A stretch of 64,000 bases of DNA from positions 1 through 64,000 of the forward strand of contig CAXXSC010000006.1 of NCBI GenBank assembly GCA_963668435.2, read 5' to 3'. Source of the DNA: G963668435 sp963668435. GTDB lineage: Bacteria; Latescibacterota; Latescibacteria; Latescibacterales; Latescibacteraceae. The position numbers were made by a program, and so were the translations under genes. Every line of letters starts with the position of its first letter. Position 1 is the stretch's first letter. The notes below the pieces were generated by a model. That model made no database searches, was not told the DNA's origin, and saw only the letters and a program-made list of their open reading frames with translations. Positions 42,087 to 50,683 of this stretch are shown here, in pieces.

Positions 42087-43724
42087 ATGCACCTGAGAGA
42101 CTATCTTCACGACATACCGCTCAAGGCACTGAAAACCATCGCTGAAACGCTTGAAATTTCGGTCGAGTACCGGGCACGCATCAAGCTCATGAACGCCATA
42201 GACCGCGCGTTCTGGGACGGCACGCTTGTGGAGCGCCTGGTCACCTCGCTGCCGGAAGAGCGCCTCAATGTGCTCTCGTTCATAGCATTTTCCTACGACA
42301 CCGGTATTTCCCGCGCACAGATCGCCTCGAAAATGGAACGCCTTTACGGTGTTTCTCCCAAAACAACGGACACCCACATCAACGAGCTGATCCCGCTTGC
42401 GCTCATCGCCGGAATCAATGACGAGCAAGAGATTTTCTTCTGCCCTGTCGGCATCGCCGGGCATGTCAGGCGTATAATCCTGCGCGAGACAGTCATTTTC
42501 AGCGGGCGCGACGAAAATCCGCAGGTCTTTTCGCAGCCGGATTTTATGGAGGATATCTTCTCATTCCTCGCCCATGCCTATAAAAAGCCGCTTCCACTGA
42601 CACTCATGGGCAAGGTGCGGAAATCGACACTCGAACGTATTTTCGACGATTCACCCACCTGCTCGGACAAGTCGCTCAAGCTCACCCCGGAGAAACGCAA
42701 TGCCGCGGTCATCGATTACCTTGTCGACCGCAAACTTGTCACTTTCGGCAATCAGACCGTGGTAACGACAACGCGATTCGAAAGCTGGCTCGACCTCAGC
42801 GGAACCGAACGTGTCAGCGATATAGTCGCGTTCCTTCTCAGTTCGGTGCTCAAGGATACCGAAACGATAGCCTCTGTCAACGGCTTCCTTGTCGAAATCC
42901 CGTCAGGCTCGACATTCAGCGCCGCGGTGTTCAGCGATTTCATCGACAGGCGAACCGCCGCGCCCGGCGGCAGTAAACGTCTCGAAAGCAGGCTGACCAC
43001 GCTTCTGGCGATACTGTCACGCCTGGGGATATTCCTCTATATGGACGGTTATTTCCATATGACTGTCACTGGTGAAAAACTCATGCGGGGCGATAAAATC
43101 CCCATGGACGAGGCGCAGGGAGAATCATTCACTATCCAGCCCAATTTCGAGGCAATTGTCGGCCCGGAGCTGAAACCGCGCATCAGGTTCATCATGGAAC
43201 TCATGGCCGACAGGACCAGCCGCGATACCGTGCTTTGCTACTCCATAAAACAGGAAGGCATCGCCCGCGCCCGCGAACAGGGCATGACCACTGACCAGAT
43301 CATGCGTTTCTTCCACGAGCATTCGCGAACGCCGATCCCCCAAAACGTGGGATTTTCCATCGAGGAGTGGTCCAACAGTTACGGCAGTATTTTCTTCGAG
43401 AAAGTCATGCTCATGCGCTGCCGTGACGAGGCAATCAGCGAGCGGGTTGTCCACAGCCCGGAAATCGCGCCGTATATTCTCGAACAGATTTCCGACACGG
43501 CGATCATAGTTTCCGCCTCGCACATCAAGACACTGAGCCAGAAATTGAAGAAAGCCGGATTCCTTCCCGAGGCATACGAGGACGACACCGTGAGCACAGA
43601 CCGGACAGACAGCCATTTCGAGGCCAAATCGCTCGATACGGTCCTGAAAGACAACCGTCTGCCCACCATATACCAGAATTTCATATTCCCCAGCGAGCTT
43701 TTCGAAGAGGAAAACGGCCAATGA
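42087..43724 (+). CDS. Helicase_C_3 (XPB-partner-like) protein
   Basis: This 545-residue protein has helical winged-helix-like N-terminal modules (ALKTIAETLEISVEYRARIKLMNAI; LNVLSFIAFSYDTGISRAQIASKM) and a C-terminal region beginning ESFTIQPNFEAIVGPELKPRIRFIMELMADRTS, matching the Helicase_C_3 family found next to XPB in bacteria. The stretch DTAIIVSASHIKTLSQKLKKAGFLPEAYEDD is the end of that domain. It has no ATPase motifs and probably works with the XPB helicase. Its stop overlaps the UbiA gene start by 4 bp. Confidence 0.8.
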   Translation: MHLRDYLHDIPLKALKTIAETLEISVEYRARIKLMNAIDRAFWDGTLVERLVTSLPEERLNVLSFIAFSYDTGISRAQIASKMERLYGVSPKTTDTHINELIPLALIAGINDEQEIFFCPVGIAGHVRRIILRETVIFSGRDENPQVFSQPDFMEDIFSFLAHAYKKPLPLTLMGKVRKSTLERIFDDSPTCSDKSLKLTPEKRNAAVIDYLVDRKLVTFGNQTVVTTTRFESWLDLSGTERVSDIVAFLLSSVLKDTETIASVNGFLVEIPSGSTFSAAVFSDFIDRRTAAPGGSKRLESRLTTLLAILSRLGIFLYMDGYFHMTVTGEKLMRGDKIPMDEAQGESFTIQPNFEAIVGPELKPRIRFIMELMADRTSRDTVLCYSIKQEGIARAREQGMTTDQIMRFFHEHSRTPIPQNVGFSIEEWSNSYGSIFFEKVMLMRCRDEAISERVVHSPEIAPYILEQISDTAIIVSASHIKTLSQKLKKAGFLPEAYEDDTVSTDRTDSHFEAKSLDTVLKDNRLPTIYQNFIFPSELFEEENGQ

Positions 43725-44599
43725 AAACGGCATCGGCGCTGATCCGTCTCACCCGTCCCGCGAACATGGCAATCTGCGCGGTTTCAGCAGCGACCGGTGC
43801 CCTGCTCGGCGGAAAACCGCTGGAGCAGTTCCTCGCCCTTTTCCATGCAGACAACATTGACAGCCTTCACCGCATACTGGCCGCAGCGGCCTCCTCGGCG
43901 CTCATCCTCGCTGCCGGAAATGTTTTCAACGACATCCGCGATATTGAGACCGACAAAATCAACGCCGGGCACCGTCCGCTTGTCACCGGGGCCATTTCAT
44001 CCGGCACCGCCGCGATTTTGGCTGTGGCGCTCGCACTGGCCGGGCTCGCCGCCGCTATTCCGCTGGGCATTCCGGGCATATCCATAGCTGTCTCCGCTGT
44101 CCTTCTGCTGTCCGCCTATGATATCAAGCTCAAGGGTGTCCCATTTGCAGGTAATATTGCAGTGTCGCTGCTCGGGGGACTGGCATTCGTTTACGGCGGA
44201 GTCGCCGGCGGCTGTGTGACCGCATCGTTTCTGCCCGCCGTTTTCGCGTTCCTCATCCATCTCGGCAGGGAGCTTGTCAAGGACGCGCAGGATTTCGAGG
44301 GCGACAAGGCAGCCTCAATCCGCACCGCAGCAACTGTTTTCGGTGTCCGCACAGCCTGTAGCACCGCTGTTTTCGTTCTCAGCGTCCTCGGCCTGCTGAC
44401 ACTCGCGCCCTACGCCCTCGGTTATTTCGGCAAGAGCTACATCGGCATCATCGCTCTCGCGGTCTGGCCCGAGCTCGGCTATGCCATGAAAATCTGCCTC
44501 AAGGAAAACACTCCCGCCAATCTCAAACGCGCATCACAGCTCCTGAAACTCGCCATGCCGTTCGGCCTTGTCGCCGTTCTGGCTGGATTCAGCTCCTGA
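43721..44599 (+). CDS. UbiA-family prenyltransferase, DGGGP synthase-like
   Basis: This 292-residue integral membrane protein has about eight helices. The first Asp-rich motif is NVFNDIRDIETDKINAGHRPLV and the second GRELVKDAQDFEGDK, both chelating Mg2+ with prenyl diphosphate. The G-R-E-(L/I)-V-K-D-x-x-D-x-E-G-D form and the opening IRLTRPANMAICAVSAATGALLGG are typical of archaeal digeranylgeranylglyceryl-phosphate synthases and their FCB-group homologs. It may take part in isoprenoid ether-lipid or quinone assembly. ATGA overlap with the preceding gene indicates translational coupling. Confidence 0.78.
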   Translation: MKTASALIRLTRPANMAICAVSAATGALLGGKPLEQFLALFHADNIDSLHRILAAAASSALILAAGNVFNDIRDIETDKINAGHRPLVTGAISSGTAAILAVALALAGLAAAIPLGIPGISIAVSAVLLLSAYDIKLKGVPFAGNIAVSLLGGLAFVYGGVAGGCVTASFLPAVFAFLIHLGRELVKDAQDFEGDKAASIRTAATVFGVRTACSTAVFVLSVLGLLTLAPYALGYFGKSYIGIIALAVWPELGYAMKICLKENTPANLKRASQLLKLAMPFGLVAVLAGFSS

Positions 44600-44791
44600 T
44601 CAGACATAGTGCCGCTATAATGACATAAGAAAATCGCCTGCCCGACCGGAAACAGCGTCCGAAACGCTCACGCAATAATCCTCATGCGGGCATCAACCAT
44701 CCAGCGAAAGACGCTTTCACACCGTTCTTTGTGGCTGTGATAATCACTGTTCTCAGTGTTCTCTGTTGCTGGAAAATGAGTGCGGATCCTG

Positions 44792-45508
44792 TCAGTCCTC
44801 GAGGCCGAGGAATTCCAGGGTGCTTTCAAGTGTGCGGTTGACAATGCGGAGTTTCCCGTGATCGTAATCCTTCAGGAAATCGACTGCCTGTTCAAAATAG
44901 GCGATCTCGTGGAAAATGTGGCCGTCCGAATCGACTGAAAGCAGGGTGCCTTTCTCCTCCGCATGGCCGAGGAGTTCACGAAGTGCCCCGGTGTCTGCCT
45001 TGCCGGTCAGGAGATAGGAGTTGTTGACCTCGAGCGCGACACCGTGTTCGCAGGCGACATCGGTGACATGATCGAGATCGAGGGGAAACGATTTGAAGAA
45101 CGGGTGCGAGATGACCTTGACCTCGGGATTTTTCCTGATCGCGTTGACGACAGCCTCGGTATTAGCCTTAATCCCGCGCGACTGCTCGAATTCGCCGTAG
45201 TGGTGAAGGCCCGCGAGGACACACTCATAGGGTGTGCCGTGGACAAACTCCGGCTTGTCGATGACACCGTCCTCCGAAAGGATGGTCGCCTCGATGCCCT
45301 TGAAAACGCGGAGTCCCTCGACTATTTTCGGCATGCGTGTCAGCAGGACCGAGAAATGCGGCCGCGGAGTATCGTGCACCGGCCCGTGATCGGTGAGCGC
45401 GAAACCGGCAAGCCCCCTGTTTTTCACGATGGAGACCACCTCGAGGAAACTGTGGAATCCGCAGGTGCTTCTGATGGAATGGACATGAAGGTCGCAGGCT
45501 ATGTTCAT
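44792..45508 (-). CDS. PHP-domain metal-dependent phosphoesterase
   Basis: This 238-residue protein starts at the ATG at 45508. The PHP metal sites are visible: CDLHVHS (motif I), FALTDHGP (motif II), GIEATIL (Glu), VISHPFF (motif III, His) and SVDSDGHIF (motif IV). It is closest to YcdX-like members of the PHP family, a trinuclear metal hydrolase with phosphatase activity. It stands alone, in the opposite direction to the UbiA gene. Its substrate is unknown. Confidence 0.85.
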   Translation of the reverse strand: MNIACDLHVHSIRSTCGFHSFLEVVSIVKNRGLAGFALTDHGPVHDTPRPHFSVLLTRMPKIVEGLRVFKGIEATILSEDGVIDKPEFVHGTPYECVLAGLHHYGEFEQSRGIKANTEAVVNAIRKNPEVKVISHPFFKSFPLDLDHVTDVACEHGVALEVNNSYLLTGKADTGALRELLGHAEEKGTLLSVDSDGHIFHEIAYFEQAVDFLKDYDHGKLRIVNRTLESTLEFLGLED

Positions 45509-45803
45509 GAGGCCGCCTTTTCGGGAGCGTTTCGTGGCTGTTTCGAGACTATGTAATATACGAAACGGTGCGGCCCGCGACAAGTCAGGGTTTGGTTAAA
45601 AGGCGGTTCAAGGTTCAGCAGTGTCAGGTTAAACCTGAGCCCGATGGCTGTGAAAGCCTGTAAACACAGCGTCGAGCGTAATAATCCGGCAACAGACGCT
45701 TCATATGCGGGTTCACCGTAACTTAGTAAAAAACTGAAGAAGTATTTTAAAATATGTAACATCTCAAGGGAATTCTTCTGATTGATATTTGTACTGCCTT
45801 GAC

Positions 45804-45838
45804 AAAAAAAAATCCCCACCAAGCTCGACGGGGATTAT
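45804..45838 (-). terminator. Terminator after the first sorting-tail paralog
   Basis: AATCCCC...GGGGATT with an 11-nt loop and a T8 run on the minus strand, about 45 nt after the stop at 45884. The nearby gap (45840-45883) has the CTTTTCTCCTGACGGCTGAA word repeat. It is nearly identical to the element at 47182. Confidence 0.75.
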
Positions 45839-45883
45839 TCTGTCTTTTGTCTTTTCTCCTGACGGCTGAATCCTGTCTCCTGC

Positions 45884-46822
45884 CTACTTGACCAGCGTCA
45901 TTTTCCCGCTCAGTTCGATACCCTCGGCGTTCAGACGGTAGACATACACACCGCTGGCATGTTCCGAGGCATCCCATTCGACCGAGTGCGCACCCGCCTG
46001 GAACTGTCCCTCGGCAGGTGTCGCAACTTTTTCACCGGCGATATTGTAGATAGCGAGAGTTATTTGGGCATCGTGCGCCAGCGTGAACGGGATCGATGTC
46101 ACCGGGTTGAACGGATTCGGATAGTTGGGCGAAAGGGTGAAAACCGTGGGCTGTTCCGTTTCGACTGCAATCGGGGTAAAGGAATAGCTGGTGAGCTCAC
46201 TTGTCGAGACATAACCATCGGAATACGTTGTTTCCGTTTTGATCAGGCCGACACCTTTCGCGTAATAGCTGACTGTTGTCGAAGGTGCGGGTTCATAACC
46301 GCTGCGAATTTCACGAACTTTGAGGCACTGGTTAAAATCGCCGATACCGATCGAGACAGTCTCGTTATCGCTTATAATTTCAAAACTTATAGACTCTACA
46401 ATCAGATCTTCCTCGTCCTGCCAGTTCATGTGATTTACCCATGTGCTTCCGACCGAGATGTCATACGGCAACACGATATGCGGAGGATCAAAATCTTCCA
46501 GAACAAAACCTTCATTGGTGCAAATCGAATACCATAACAAATCACCGTCGTCAGAAAATCCGTACAACATCCCAGCGCCGGAGACATTGTCATCGGTGCT
46601 TTCGAGAATATCAGTCTGTAGAAGAAAAACCTCCCGCCCGTTCAGCATTTCAACATTATGTACCAGCAATTGGGTGGATACAACGCTTTGTGAACCCTCA
46701 TGTATCTGGTACACCCACGTATTCCCGACCTCTATCGGGTAATAATCTGCGGCACCGGCAAAAGCGGCTGCTGCTGCAATAATACAAGCAATTGCGGTTA
46801 AAAGAGTAGTCCTCATTATCAC
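45884..46822 (-). CDS. Secreted protein with T9SS-like sorting tail, paralog 1
   Basis: This 312-residue protein has a signal peptide (MRTTLLTAIACIIAAAAAFAGA). The start is a GTG at 46822 or the ATG two codons later; AAGGAG lies 5 and 11 nt before them. The mature part opens with ADYYPIEVGNTWVYQIHEGS, a motif shared with the next paralog and seen in small exported beta-sandwich proteins. The last 85 residues form a FlgD-Ig/T9SS-like domain (LSPNYPNPFNPVTSIPFTL, YNIAGEKVATP, GVYVYRL, LSGKMTLVK). No enzymatic motif is seen. It forms a tandem duplicate with 47271-48209. Confidence 0.78.
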   Translation of the reverse strand: MIMRTTLLTAIACIIAAAAAFAGAADYYPIEVGNTWVYQIHEGSQSVVSTQLLVHNVEMLNGREVFLLQTDILESTDDNVSGAGMLYGFSDDGDLLWYSICTNEGFVLEDFDPPHIVLPYDISVGSTWVNHMNWQDEEDLIVESISFEIISDNETVSIGIGDFNQCLKVREIRSGYEPAPSTTVSYYAKGVGLIKTETTYSDGYVSTSELTSYSFTPIAVETEQPTVFTLSPNYPNPFNPVTSIPFTLAHDAQITLAIYNIAGEKVATPAEGQFQAGAHSVEWDASEHASGVYVYRLNAEGIELSGKMTLVK

Positions 46823-47075
46823 GACGTCTCCTTTTGAAAGAAATTTTTCTCATGCGGATTGCTGCGGAGCAGGATGCTGATATAGCTTTACCCAACATCA
46901 TATATGCCAAACAGTATACTTTTTCTTCCAGCTCAAGTCAAATGTTTATCAGTATTATCCAAATGCCCCTGAGTAGAATACTGAATTGCTAATATTCGCC
47001 CCTGCCCCCTGCCCTTTGCGCTTTCCCGGCTCAACGCTGCGCTTCATGTTCCCGTATCGAGAAACTTCTTGTGCT

Positions 47076-47122
47076 CCTCCCCCAATAGGGGAAGGATGTC
47101 ACGAAGTGACAGGAAAGTGGCC
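47076..47122. repeat. Dispersed G/C-arm hairpin repeat (CCCCCA...), copy 3
   Basis: TCCCCCAATAGGGGAAGGATG, then TGTCA-CGAAG-TGACA, then GGAAAGTGGCC. The right outer arm is more diverged than in copies 1 and 2, while the mini-stem is perfect. Confidence 0.65.
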
Positions 47123-47181
47123 AATCTCCGAAGTATACTTCAGGGAATTCTTCTGTTTGAACTTTGTACGGCTTTGACAGT

Positions 47182-47214
47182 AAAAAAATCCCCGCCAGGC
47201 TCGACGGGGATTTC
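47182..47214 (-). terminator. Terminator after the second sorting-tail paralog
   Basis: AATCCCCGTCGAGCCTGGCGGGGATTTTTTT-type hairpin on the minus strand (arms ATCCCCG/CGGGGAT), 57 nt after the stop at 47271. About 130 bp of 3' sequence, including a GGGAATTCTTCTG word, is shared with the paralog's terminator at 45804. Confidence 0.75.
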
Positions 47215-47270
47215 TTCTTCGCTTTTCTGTCTTTTATCTTTTTTCCTGACAACTGAATCCTGTCTCCTGA

Positions 47271-48209
47271 CTACTTGACCAGTGTCATTTTCCCGCTCAG
47301 TGTTGCACCATCGACATTCAGGCGGTAAAAATACACACCGCTGGCGTGAGCAGAGGCATTCCATTCGACCGAGTGCGTGCCTGCCTGGAACTGCCCTTCG
47401 GCAAGTGTCGCCACTTTTTCGCCGACCATGTTATAGACCGAAAGGCTGATCGCGGCATCGTGGTCCAGCGTGAACGGGATAGTCGTTGCCGGGTTGAACG
47501 GGTTCGGAAAGTTGGGCGAAAGGCTGAACGCCAGTGGCTGTTCCGTTTCGACAGCCGTGGGCCCTGCATGGAATTCGACGAGCTCCTGACGAAATACCAC
47601 ATCATCCTCGCTCACCAGCTGATACAGTATGTTTCCCACGTTTTCCGCACAAAACACCTCGCAAACCTCAACAACAGTGCCATCACTGTCAATGGTTTTC
47701 TCACTGAGTTTCAGACAGTGCTCGAACGTCCCGGCGATAACTGTCACCGTCGCATCCATGTCCTCAATGCGATACCTGACGTGAGAAGAATCAGGATTGT
47801 CCGGATCGTTCTTCTTAATAATCTCGATTTTGTTGTCCCATTCATAACCAACGGTAAGCTCACCCGGCAGCATCAGAAACGGCGGTTCAAAGTCAATAAG
47901 CTGTTCTCCGTCATATCCGTTTGCAAACTGGTACAGGCTGCCGTCACTGTCTTTCCGCATCCAGGTTGTCGACTCCCTCTCACCACTCTCGGCGTTGCTC
48001 GCCTGCAAAACAAAAACACCTTCGGACCCGGAAGCAGGCGAAGCCGTGATCCACCCATGGGTAGTCTCAGACCCTTCGCTCGTTTCAGAATAGATTTCGT
48101 AAAGCCATTGATTGCCATCGGCAAGCGGGTAATAGTCGGCTGAATCGGCATATGCTGCCGCTGAAATAGTCATAATCATGCTGATCGCCGCAATAACAAT
48201 TTTCCTCAA
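47271..48209 (-). CDS. Secreted protein with T9SS-like sorting tail, paralog 2
   Basis: This 312-residue protein starts at a TTG at 48209 (AAAGGAG 8 nt upstream); the only ATG nearby is out of frame. The signal peptide is MRKIVIAAISMIMTISAAAYA, then ADYYPLADGNQWLYEIYSETSE, matching the paralog. A FQFANGYDGEQLIDFEPPFLMLPGELTVG-like middle and the C-terminal FlgD-Ig/T9SS-like domain (NFPNPFNPATTIPFTL, YNMVGEKVATL, GVYFYRL, LSGKMTLVK) follow. It is about 45% identical by eye to the neighbouring paralog. Function unknown. Confidence 0.78.
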   Translation of the reverse strand: MRKIVIAAISMIMTISAAAYADSADYYPLADGNQWLYEIYSETSEGSETTHGWITASPASGSEGVFVLQASNAESGERESTTWMRKDSDGSLYQFANGYDGEQLIDFEPPFLMLPGELTVGYEWDNKIEIIKKNDPDNPDSSHVRYRIEDMDATVTVIAGTFEHCLKLSEKTIDSDGTVVEVCEVFCAENVGNILYQLVSEDDVVFRQELVEFHAGPTAVETEQPLAFSLSPNFPNPFNPATTIPFTLDHDAAISLSVYNMVGEKVATLAEGQFQAGTHSVEWNASAHASGVYFYRLNVDGATLSGKMTLVK

Positions 48210-48512
48210 AACATGTTCTCCTTTGTAGACAATTTCACCCGAAAAAAGATACAATTCGGCATGGAAACGCCCATGCCACCTGTGCTTGCAAGTATATAAT
48301 ATGAGCTTAGCGCTGTCAAACAATATCACAGATTTCAGCGCCGAATCAATTTATATCCACCTGTCCCCAGCCAACAAGCGGGATTTTTAACAAACACATT
48401 GTTTTCACTTCTACTATATAGTATATTTTCTGTTTACAGCTTAAAGGGCTGTTTCAATGGGATTTTTCGATGTTTTTCTGATAAAGAACCAGCCACCCGG
48501 AGGTCACGCCTT
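48210..48512. other. Divergent intergenic region upstream of ilvE
   Basis: About 300 bp separate the minus-strand sorting-tail gene and ilvE. It contains the probable ilvE promoter at 48399 and no recognisable gene or riboswitch. Confidence 0.4.
48399..48427 (+). promoter_or_regulatory. Possible sigma-70-type promoter for ilvE
   Basis: TTGTTT (48399-48404) and TATATT (48422-48427) with 17 bp spacing, about 85 nt before the ATG of ilvE. Confidence 0.45.
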
Positions 48513-49436
48513 ATGCCTATGGTCAAGGCCGAAACAATCTGGTACAACGGGGAACTCGTTCCCTGGGATGAAGCCAAGGTCCATGTTCTCTCGCACGCCA
48601 TTCACTACGGCAGCTCTTTTTTCGAGGGCGCGCGCTGCTACAAAACGAAAAACGGCCCTGCAACGTTCAGGATCGTTGAACATGTGGAACGTCTTGTCGA
48701 GTCGATGAAAATATATCGCACGGAGTCGCCTTATACGGTCGACGAGATCGTGAAAGCGATTCACGATACCATCGTGGCGAACAAGCTGGATGCCTGCTAT
48801 ATCAGGCCCATTGTTTTCCGCGGTTACGGCGAGCTAGGTGTCAATCCGATAAACTGCCCGCTCGATACAGTCGTGGCGGTCTGGAGCTGGGGCGCATATC
48901 TCGGCGCCGAGGCGCTTGAAAAGGGTGTCAATGTCTGCGTTTCCTCCTGGAACCGTATCGCGCCGAACACACTGCCGAATATCGCCAAGGTCGGCGCCAA
49001 CTATATGAACAGCCAGCTAATCAAGATGGACGCGCTGGCGGGCGGTTTCGACGAGGGCATCGGTCTCGACCAGAACGGCATGGTCAGCGAGGGCTCCGGC
49101 GAGAACATATTCTTTGTCCGCAAGGGCAAGCTCTATACACCGCCGGTCGGCGGCAGCATCCTCCAGGGAATCACCCGCGACTCAGTGGCCACCCTGGCGA
49201 AAGATATGGGCATCGAGGTGGTAGAACAGGCCATCCCGCGTGAAATGCTTTATATCGCCGACGAGATCTTTTTCACCGGCACCGCGGCGGAGGTCACTCC
49301 GGTCGCGACAGTCGACAAGGTTCAGATCGGCTCCGGTTCGCGCGGCCCGATCACGGCAAAACTCCAGAAACGGTTCTTCGATATCGTTTCCGGCGAGATC
49401 GAGGACAGCTACGGCTGGATGACACCGGTTTCGTAA
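48513..49436 (+). CDS. ilvE: Branched-chain amino-acid aminotransferase
   Basis: This 307-residue PLP enzyme starts at 48513 (CGGAGGT upstream). It transfers amino groups between glutamate and the keto acids of leucine, isoleucine and valine. Family features are IWYNGELVPWDEAKVHVLSHAIHYGSSFFEG, RPIVFRGYGELGV, NIAKVGANY with the Schiff-base lysine (Lys159), and GSGENIFFVRKGKLYTPP. The SSFFEG and GYGELG forms fit class IV aminotransferases of the BCAT type. proC follows about 200 bp downstream. Confidence 0.92.
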   Translation: MPMVKAETIWYNGELVPWDEAKVHVLSHAIHYGSSFFEGARCYKTKNGPATFRIVEHVERLVESMKIYRTESPYTVDEIVKAIHDTIVANKLDACYIRPIVFRGYGELGVNPINCPLDTVVAVWSWGAYLGAEALEKGVNVCVSSWNRIAPNTLPNIAKVGANYMNSQLIKMDALAGGFDEGIGLDQNGMVSEGSGENIFFVRKGKLYTPPVGGSILQGITRDSVATLAKDMGIEVVEQAIPREMLYIADEIFFTGTAAEVTPVATVDKVQIGSGSRGPITAKLQKRFFDIVSGEIEDSYGWMTPVS

Positions 49437-49522
49437 ATGATCTACGTCATGCGGGTTATTCGGGACAACGCGGAAACGCCTGAATAATCCGCCTTACGCA
49501 CCCGAAAATTGCATAATGAAGT

Positions 49523-49556
49523 TCCCCGGAGCAATCTCCGAGGAATTCTATTGAAT
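49523..49556. repeat. CGGAG-N4-CTCCGAGGAA dispersed motif, copy 2
   Basis: CCCCGGAGCAATCTCCGAGG followed by AATTCTATTGAATAA; matches copy 1 at 25544 except in the loop. It lies between ilvE and proC. Confidence 0.5.
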
Positions 49557-49634
49557 AAGCGCAAAGCGGCACATACGATACAGACCCGTCGATACCTCAT
49601 ACAATATTGCCGGGTGGAAAGCAGGGGGTAAAAC

Positions 49635-50432
49635 ATGGCATCAGGAACGCTCGGGATTATCGGATACGGCAACATGGGCTCGGCAATAGTCAAGGGCCTT
49701 GTCAGCAGCGGCACATACATGCCCTCCGACATCCATGTGGTCGACACCGACGAGGAAAAACTGAACAGCGCGGAAGCGATCGGCCATTTTACCCATACCT
49801 CGCCGAATTTCCTTGTCGATGTCGCCGATATCATCATCATCGCGGTGAAACCGGGCAAGGTGGAGGAAACCATTGTCAACCTTGCAGGTTTAAAATCTGA
49901 AACGCTGGTCATTTCGATCGCGGCGGGTATCGGGCTCTCCATGCTGGAAGGGCTTATGCCGAACAGCCCTGTCATCAGGGTCATGCCCAACACACCCTGC
50001 CTTGTCGGTGCCGGAGTCAATGTCATGGCCCGCGGCAAAAAAGCAGGCGACGAGGATGTTGAGAAGGCACGTAAAGTCCTGAGCGCGGTCGGCTTTGTCA
50101 GCGAGGTCGGCGAAGACCTTATGGATGCTGTCACCGGGCTTTCCGGCAGCGGCCCGGCCTATGTGGCTCTCATGATCGACGCTATGAGCGACGGCGGCGT
50201 GAAAATGGGCCTTCCGCGCCCTATGGCATTGAAACTGGCGGCCCAGACAGTCTACGGCACCGCGCGCATGATCCTGGAGAAAGGCATTCATCCGGACAAG
50301 CTCCGCGACATGGTGACCTCGCCTGCGGGAACGACCATCGCGGGTGTTGCAACGCTGGAGGAAAACGCGTTCCGTTCCGCGGTCATCAAAGCGGTCGAGG
50401 CAGCGACAAAACGCTCGAAAGAGCTGTCGTAA
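49635..50432 (+). CDS. proC: Pyrroline-5-carboxylate reductase
   Basis: This 265-residue enzyme makes proline from pyrroline-5-carboxylate with NAD(P)H. It has the N-terminal Rossmann motif GIIGYGNMGSAIVKGL, then VKPGKVEE, VIRVMPNTPCLVGAG, VTGLSGSGPAYV and the C-terminal signature PAGTTIAGVATLEE. Length is usual for the family (about 265-275). It is separated from proB and proA, which lie 5-7 kb downstream. Confidence 0.95.
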   Translation: MASGTLGIIGYGNMGSAIVKGLVSSGTYMPSDIHVVDTDEEKLNSAEAIGHFTHTSPNFLVDVADIIIIAVKPGKVEETIVNLAGLKSETLVISIAAGIGLSMLEGLMPNSPVIRVMPNTPCLVGAGVNVMARGKKAGDEDVEKARKVLSAVGFVSEVGEDLMDAVTGLSGSGPAYVALMIDAMSDGGVKMGLPRPMALKLAAQTVYGTARMILEKGIHPDKLRDMVTSPAGTTIAGVATLEENAFRSAVIKAVEAATKRSKELS

Positions 50433-50683
50433 GGGTGAGCAGGGAATCATTACCCACAGATGAACACGAATCAACACTGATGAAAGAAAACCGCAGAGAC
50501 GCGGAGGCGCAGAGAAAAGATTTGGACGGGATAACAGGATGTATTGAAATGTCATTCCGAACGAAATTGAAAACTCGTAAATAACAGCCTGTTATTTAAT
50601 CATAGTCATCAGTGGTTCAGACATTTTTCTTTGCGGTCTTTGCGGGAAATTAACAAACGAACCTTAAATTGTGAATTGAGCGT
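50433..50683. repeat. Gap with dispersed word repeats before hisH
   Basis: It contains CCACAGATGAACACGAATC and CCGCAGAGACGCGGAGGCG (about 50453-50515), sequence words that recur in intergenic DNA of many environmental bacteria, and a CTTTGCGGTCTTTGCGGG stretch near 50630. No RNA structure is recognised. Confidence 0.45.

Noticed and set aside
46986..47177. Small frame with GEGCHEVTG string, also seen near 17690
   Set aside because: The shared string comes from the CCCCCT hairpin repeat read in frame, not from homologous proteins.
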